From Ignavibacteria bacterium (lineage in GTDB: Bacteria; Bacteroidota; Ignavibacteria; Kapaibacteriales; UBA4661), in assembly GCA_013298375.1 (NCBI GenBank), contig JAAFHM010000099.1:1-12326 (forward strand): 12,326 nt of DNA, given 5' to 3'. Positions within the stretch are counted from its first letter, which is position 1. Each line of letters starts with the position of its first letter. Below the pieces are notes generated by a model that was not told the origin of the DNA, searched no databases, and worked only from the letters and a program-made list of their open reading frames with translations. Positions 8,766 to 12,326 of the stretch are shown here, in pieces. Position numbers and translations under genes: made by a program.

Positions 8766-9611
8766 ATGGCATCTGCATCACATTCCAAATCGTCCTACAA
8801 AGCGCCCACAAAGCCAGTTGCAGCGCAGCGTCCGGAGTTTCTCTTTGAGGACGAGCATATTATCGTTTTGGCAAAACCCGCCGGATTGCTGACCTTGCCA
8901 GACCGCTTTAATCAAGCGCTTCCGAACCTCCGCACGATGCTGGTGGAGCGATATGGCACTATTTTCGTCGTTCACCGCATTGACCGCGAGACAAGCGGCA
9001 TTATGATATTTTGCAAGACTGCCGAGGCGCATAAAGCAATGAGTGAGCAGTTTGAAACGCGATCGGTCAAAAAAATCTATCACGCACTGGCGCAAGGACG
9101 CTTTGAGCAAGAGGAACTAGCGATTGATATTCCGCTTCATGCCGACCCAGCGCGTCCGGGCTTAGTTGCGCCATCGGTGCGCGGCAAAGAGTCGCTGACG
9201 GAAGTGCGTGTGCTGAAGCGCTTTCGCATGGCAACACTGCTGGAATGTACGCTTATCACGGGGCGACAGCACCAAATCCGTGTTCACTGTGCGGCGGTGG
9301 GGCATCCGCTATTGGTGGATAAGGATTATGGCGGCTTGGAGGAATTTATGCTTTCATCGGTCAAGCGCAAATACAACGTTGGCAAACACGAAGAAGAAAA
9401 GCCACTAATGACTCGCACGACGCTTCACGCCTTTAGTGTGGAATTTATCCATCCCGCCACCCAAGAGTCGATGCGCTTTGAAGCACCATATCCGAAAGAT
9501 TTTAAGGCACTTTTGCAAACGCTGGATAAATACGCTTCCTATAAATTCACGCCGTTGCAGGGCGCTTCTCCGGCGGCTTCTGGGGTGAATGATTGGCAGG
9601 AGTTTTTGTAG
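8766..9611 (+). CDS. RluA-family RNA pseudouridine synthase
   Basis: The 281-residue cytoplasmic enzyme is predicted to isomerise specific uridines in rRNA or tRNA to pseudouridine. The family signature HRIDRETSG is at residues 70-78, with Asp73 as the expected catalytic nucleophile. Other conserved family elements are FEDEHIIVLAKPAGLLT (27-43), the KKIYHALAQG strand (102-111, with Tyr105), GRQHQIRVH (166-174) and LLVDKDYGG (182-190), followed by the LSSVKRKY...EEEKPL segment (196-214) seen in a subgroup of the RluA family. There is no N-terminal S4 RNA-binding domain; the first 25 residues are a basic, Ala/Ser-rich tail. The RNA target cannot be assigned from sequence; the RluA, RluC/D and TruC-like types differ in substrate. 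The ATG at 8766 fits the start of the conserved domain. The gene stands alone, after a strong terminator, with no clear terminator of its own and no Shine-Dalgarno sequence. Confidence 0.93.
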   Translation: MASASHSKSSYKAPTKPVAAQRPEFLFEDEHIIVLAKPAGLLTLPDRFNQALPNLRTMLVERYGTIFVVHRIDRETSGIMIFCKTAEAHKAMSEQFETRSVKKIYHALAQGRFEQEELAIDIPLHADPARPGLVAPSVRGKESLTEVRVLKRFRMATLLECTLITGRQHQIRVHCAAVGHPLLVDKDYGGLEEFMLSSVKRKYNVGKHEEEKPLMTRTTLHAFSVEFIHPATQESMRFEAPYPKDFKALLQTLDKYASYKFTPLQGASPAASGVNDWQEFL

Positions 9612-9740
9612 GATTGGCGTTAGTAGCGTTTGTGAAATTCGATATTGATGGTGAGCAGGGGTGGCGTATTTTATCGTTTCCCGTCCTAGAGAATCTTGAC
9701 AATAATACGGAGACATCACTTTTCCACAATGGCTAATTTT

Positions 9741-9765
9741 GCTTTGCAAAGCACCGATGTCGGTG
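9741..9765. promoter_or_regulatory. Two abutting dyads inside the promoter (candidate operator)
   Basis: GCTTTGCAAAGC (9741-9752) is a perfect 12-bp palindrome that contains the -33 TTTG. CACCGATGTCGGTG (9752-9765) is a 6-bp inverted repeat with a 2-nt centre, and it ends at the base before the -7 box. Together they fill the whole promoter spacer. The symmetry is seen directly; a role in binding a regulator is inferred. A chance arrangement is possible because short palindromes are common. Confidence 0.4.
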
Positions 9766-9773
9766 TATCTTTG
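9743..9773 (+). promoter_or_regulatory. Bacteroidota-type promoter for the T9SS cargo gene
   Basis: A -33 element TTTG (9743-9746) and a -7 element TATCTTTG (9766-9773) are separated by 19 nt, matching the consensus used by the Bacteroidota primary sigma factor. Transcription would start near 9780, giving a leader of about 45 nt before the ATG at 9826. This is the clearest promoter in the window. Confidence 0.75.
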
Positions 9774-9825
9774 CAGCCGATTTCCTCTATTCCATTCTTT
9801 GTTCAACCCTTTTTCGCCATGATTT

Positions 9826-10944
9826 ATGAAGCGTTGTGTTTCTATTGTTGTTGCTGTTATTGCTCATTGCTTTTCTCTCTTGGCACAAGACGCTGCCTCT
9901 TCGACAAATGCTAGTGTTATCTCTTTAAGCGTGTCATCACCGATTGCTGAACGTCGCCCGTTTTCCAGCACCATGCCGACTCCTGTCTTTTTGACGGCAT
10001 CGCGCACCAATACAAATGGTGCGGCGCTGGTGTTGCTGGATATTCAGTACCGAAGCCGATTTGGGCAGCCCTTCTCGAATGCTGAATTACAAGCCGATTG
10101 GGGAACAAGATTGTTGTCGCTGGAGAATATGGGGCTTTTCACGAATTTTATTCTGCTCGACCAAGGGCAATCACAAGGCTCTATTGCGCTTTTTCCGGGG
10201 CGTGTGAATTTTCTTCAAAACCCTGATAGAGTCTTGTCTGCACGGATTCTTCCGCCACGCCCAAACACGGGACAGCAATATCTCATCACGCCATCAATCA
10301 CGCAAAATACCGTTACTATCACGCTTCGTGATAACACAACCGCACCAACACAGCCTTTTATCATCAACTCTATCCAAAATATGGCGATGACGAGCGGCAC
10401 AGTGAATCTCATTGAAATTGAAACGCCAACACTGCGTTCCGATGGTCTGCCGAGCCGAGTGTTTGCGAACGAGCGCGGTTCGCCCCTCTTTTATTCGACG
10501 ACATCCTTCCAAGCGAATATTTGCCGTGCCGAAATTTTGACGGCAGATATGCGTCCCAGTGGTCTTTCTGCCTTGCGTTTGACGGGTGTTTCGCCAGGAC
10601 GTGCGACGGTGATTCTTGTGGCGGTCGATTCCTCGAATCGCGCAGCAACGGCAACATTTGATGTATTGGTGCGCCCTACGTCGGTCGTTTCTTCTGCTCA
10701 AGCCGACAATGATGAGCGGACAATCGAATGTGCGCCGAATCCTACTTCAGACGTTGTGTCTGTTCGGGGGCTGCGTATCGGTACTGAATGCCGCTTGTAT
10801 GCGACAGACGGACGAGAGTTGCGCCGTTGGAGCGCACGCGAGACAGAAGAGCGTGTATCGGTAGAAGATTTGCCTCAAGGCGCGTATTTGCTGGCATTTG
10901 ACCTCGGCGGTCGGCGAATAGTGCGGTCAATACTGAAAAATTAA
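9826..10944 (+). CDS. Secreted T9SS cargo protein with cadherin/Ig-like domain and type A sorting domain
   Basis: The 372-residue protein starts at ATG 9826. Residues 1-20 form a Sec signal peptide (KR, then a hydrophobic core, likely cleavage after FSLLA before QDAAS). The N-terminal half (about 30-175) is of no family I recognise. Residues about 180-283 resemble bacterial cadherin-like/putative Ig domains: a GSPLFYSTTS strand, then LRLTGVSPGRATVILVAVDSSN and TFDVLV. Residues about 299-372 are a type IX sorting domain: PNP at 304-306, YATDGREL, LPQGAYLLAF and a basic end RRIVRSILKN. In T9SS species this domain directs passage through the outer membrane and is then removed, often with attachment to surface lipopolysaccharide. 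No catalytic motif was seen, so an adhesive or structural surface role is inferred. The gene is monocistronic, with a good promoter upstream and a terminator directly after the stop. The function of the mature protein is unknown. Confidence 0.9.
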   Translation: MKRCVSIVVAVIAHCFSLLAQDAASSTNASVISLSVSSPIAERRPFSSTMPTPVFLTASRTNTNGAALVLLDIQYRSRFGQPFSNAELQADWGTRLLSLENMGLFTNFILLDQGQSQGSIALFPGRVNFLQNPDRVLSARILPPRPNTGQQYLITPSITQNTVTITLRDNTTAPTQPFIINSIQNMAMTSGTVNLIEIETPTLRSDGLPSRVFANERGSPLFYSTTSFQANICRAEILTADMRPSGLSALRLTGVSPGRATVILVAVDSSNRAATATFDVLVRPTSVVSSAQADNDERTIECAPNPTSDVVSVRGLRIGTECRLYATDGRELRRWSARETEERVSVEDLPQGAYLLAFDLGGRRIVRSILKN

Positions 10945-10958
10945 CCATCGAATTTTTG

Positions 10959-10993
10959 AAGCGCTTGCATCATTGGTGTCAAGCGCTTTTTTT
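10959..10993 (+). terminator. Intrinsic terminator after the T9SS cargo gene
   Basis: AAGCGCTTG (10959-10967) pairs perfectly with CAAGCGCTT (10980-10988) across a 12-nt loop and is followed by T residues to 10993. It begins 15 nt after the stop at 10944. The SDR gene starts only 25 nt downstream. Confidence 0.8.
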
Positions 10994-11017
10994 ATTACAA
11001 TCTCTCTCAAAAATACT

Positions 11018-11749
11018 ATGCAAAATGTCATTATCGTTGGTGCAAGCACGGGTATCGGGCGGGCGTTGGCACTGGATTTTGCCCGTGCAGGCTTTGCTGT
11101 CGGCATTACCGCACGGCGCGAAGAGCTTTTGCAGGCGCTGGCGCTCGAAATCAACACACAAGGCGGCAAAGCGTATATTCAGGCAATGGATATTGCTCAA
11201 ACCTACGATGCCGTCAGGCTTTTGGAGGAATTGCTGGAGCGGATGAATGGTGCAGATATTATTGTCGTTAATGCAGCAATCGGAGAAAATAGTCAAACGC
11301 TGGATTGGCACAAGGCAGAGGCGACAATAGCGGTGAATGTAACAGGTTTTGCTGCTATCGCCAATGCTGCGATGCAGCATTTTTTGAATCGCCGAAAAGG
11401 GCATTTGGTGGGTATTTCATCACTGGCGGGGGAGCGTGGAAACCGCATTGCTCCTGCGTATGCCGCATCGAAGGCGTTTGTATCGAATTATCTTCAGGGG
11501 TTACGCAATTACGCCGTCAAAAACGATGCAAATATCACTGTGACCGATATTAAACCGGGATTTGTCAAAACGCCCATGACGGCAAAAAATGACCGAATGT
11601 TCTGGGCGGCAAGTGCAGAGAAAGCAGCACGGCAAATTTTTATGGCAATTCACCACAAACGGCACCACGCCTACATTACGAAGCGATGGCGTGTTGTGGC
11701 GTTTGTTCTGCGCTCCATTCCCGATTGGCTCTATAACAGGATTGTGTAA
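11018..11749 (+). CDS. Short-chain dehydrogenase/reductase (SDR family)
   Basis: The predicted NAD(P)-dependent oxidoreductase has 243 residues, the normal length for a classical SDR. The Rossmann glycine motif GASTGIG is at residues 8-14, DI at 58-59, NAAIG (the usual NNAG position) at 85-89, and the active-site Asn in VNVTG at 107. The catalytic residues are Ser135 and the YAASK motif with Tyr148 and Lys152, at the expected 13-residue Ser-Tyr spacing. KPGFVKTPM (179-187) is the usual post-active-site segment. Arg33-Arg34 after the second strand hints at an NADPH preference; this is inference. The substrate cannot be named. I chose the ATG at 11018 because MQNVIIVGAS is the standard SDR start; a longer frame from TTG 10973 would begin inside the upstream terminator. 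No promoter is visible between that terminator and the ATG. The gene converges on the minus-strand gene ending at 11788. Confidence 0.93.
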   Translation: MQNVIIVGASTGIGRALALDFARAGFAVGITARREELLQALALEINTQGGKAYIQAMDIAQTYDAVRLLEELLERMNGADIIVVNAAIGENSQTLDWHKAEATIAVNVTGFAAIANAAMQHFLNRRKGHLVGISSLAGERGNRIAPAYAASKAFVSNYLQGLRNYAVKNDANITVTDIKPGFVKTPMTAKNDRMFWAASAEKAARQIFMAIHHKRHHAYITKRWRVVAFVLRSIPDWLYNRIV

Positions 11750-11787
11750 AGTGTTGACGTTATGAAGAAATCTTTTTGGGTAAGTCG

Positions 11788-12326
11788 TTACGGCATCACC
11801 ACACGCTGCACCGTCGCAACCCCAATAAATAGACCAATGCCGTCGCCTTTCACATTCCAAAGAACATTTTCCCCGTTTGTCCCACCGAAAAGATTCGAGG
11901 TTTGTTGCCCGCGAGAGCGCGTCAGAGCGTAGGTATAATATGCCTTATCAAAGGCTGTTACGGTGGCGGTATAGCGCACGGGCATTGACCGCGAGAACGC
12001 TTGCGTTTGCAAGGGAAGCAGTCCGGAGACAAGACTTGATGCGGTGTTTGTGGCATTGGTACTGTACGCCAAGCCTCCATCATAGCTTTCGGTCAAAGGC
12101 TTGCCTTGCATATCGGTGAGATAAATACCGGCGCGGTAAGCGGTTTCGGCAAGCGGCAATATGATGATTTCCGCTCCATGAAGCGTGTCGCGGCGCGTGG
12201 TTGTTACGGGCTGAGTGCCGGGAATAATTGTCGCCGATGTAAGGCTAAGGATTTCTCGCTGCAACAAGCGCACACTTTGCAGGTTTGGTGCGGCGGGAAC
12301 GCCCGTTTGCGCTTCGGCGGATTTGC
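11788..12326 (-). CDS. DUF4249-like surface protein, C-terminal part (5' partial)
   Basis: The minus-strand frame is open from the right edge to TAA at 11790-11788, so at least 179 residues of the C-terminal part are present; the GTG at 12273 is internal to the open frame. The end pattern (DKAYYTYALTRSRGQQTS, NLFGGTNGENVLWNVKGDG and IGLFIGVATVQ) resembles the C-terminus of DUF4249 proteins, where a hydrated Tyr-rich strand is followed by a segment of the type FxxPxxxxxNvxGGlGiF. Those are usually outer-membrane lipoproteins of Bacteroidota, often encoded next to TonB-dependent receptors. The N-terminal lipobox that would confirm this is outside the window. The assignment is by pattern memory only and another beta-rich surface family is possible. 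The gene converges with the SDR gene, 38 nt apart, with no clear bidirectional terminator between. Confidence 0.6.
   Translation of the reverse strand, partial: KSAEAQTGVPAAPNLQSVRLLQREILSLTSATIIPGTQPVTTTRRDTLHGAEIIILPLAETAYRAGIYLTDMQGKPLTESYDGGLAYSTNATNTASSLVSGLLPLQTQAFSRSMPVRYTATVTAFDKAYYTYALTRSRGQQTSNLFGGTNGENVLWNVKGDGIGLFIGVATVQRVVMP

Noticed and set aside
10973..11017. Extended SDR N-terminus from TTG 10973
   Set aside because: It would begin inside the terminator loop and add 15 residues before the standard SDR start MQNVIIVGAS.
11750..11787. Bidirectional terminator in the convergent gap between the SDR and DUF4249-like genes
   Set aside because: Only a 4-bp stem (AAGA/TCTT) and a short T-run are visible; not enough to call.

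Overview
The window looks like chromosome from a Bacteroidota/FCB-group bacterium, possibly one of the Chlorobi-side lineages such as Ignavibacteriota or Kapabacteria. The evidence is a type IX secretion (T9SS) type A sorting domain at the C-terminus of the gene ending at 10944, a Bacteroidota-type promoter (TTTG, 19 nt, TAnnTTTG) in front of that gene, a DUF4249-like protein at the right edge, TANFOR-like modules at the left edge, and no visible Shine-Dalgarno sequences. The species-level assignment is a guess. No tRNA, rRNA, CRISPR array or insertion sequence was seen.

Left part (1-8699): a giant modular extracellular protein, cut by the left edge and at least 2063 residues long, is followed after 91 nt by a 754-residue secreted protein made of fibronectin type III-like modules. 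No terminator or promoter is visible between them, so they are probably one operon. A strong intrinsic terminator at 8663-8699 closes it. The giant protein starts with TANFOR/Ig-like modules, continues with four carboxypeptidase-regulatory-like modules, and ends in about 680 residues of glycine-rich beta-strand sequence whose last nine residues alternate hydrophobic and acidic and end in Phe. This pair is the least ordinary content of the window.

Middle part (8766-11749): a stand-alone RluA-family RNA pseudouridine synthase, then a 372-residue T9SS cargo protein with a good promoter whose spacer carries two abutting dyads and with its own terminator, then a classical short-chain dehydrogenase/reductase (SDR) whose ATG lies just 25 nt after that terminator.

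Right edge (11788-12326, minus strand): the C-terminal part of a DUF4249-like surface protein, convergent with the SDR gene. Genes of this type often accompany TonB-dependent receptors, and one may lie beyond the right edge.

Overall, three or four of the six genes encode secreted or cell-surface proteins and two encode housekeeping-type cytoplasmic enzymes. A link between the left operon and the later genes cannot be shown from this window.
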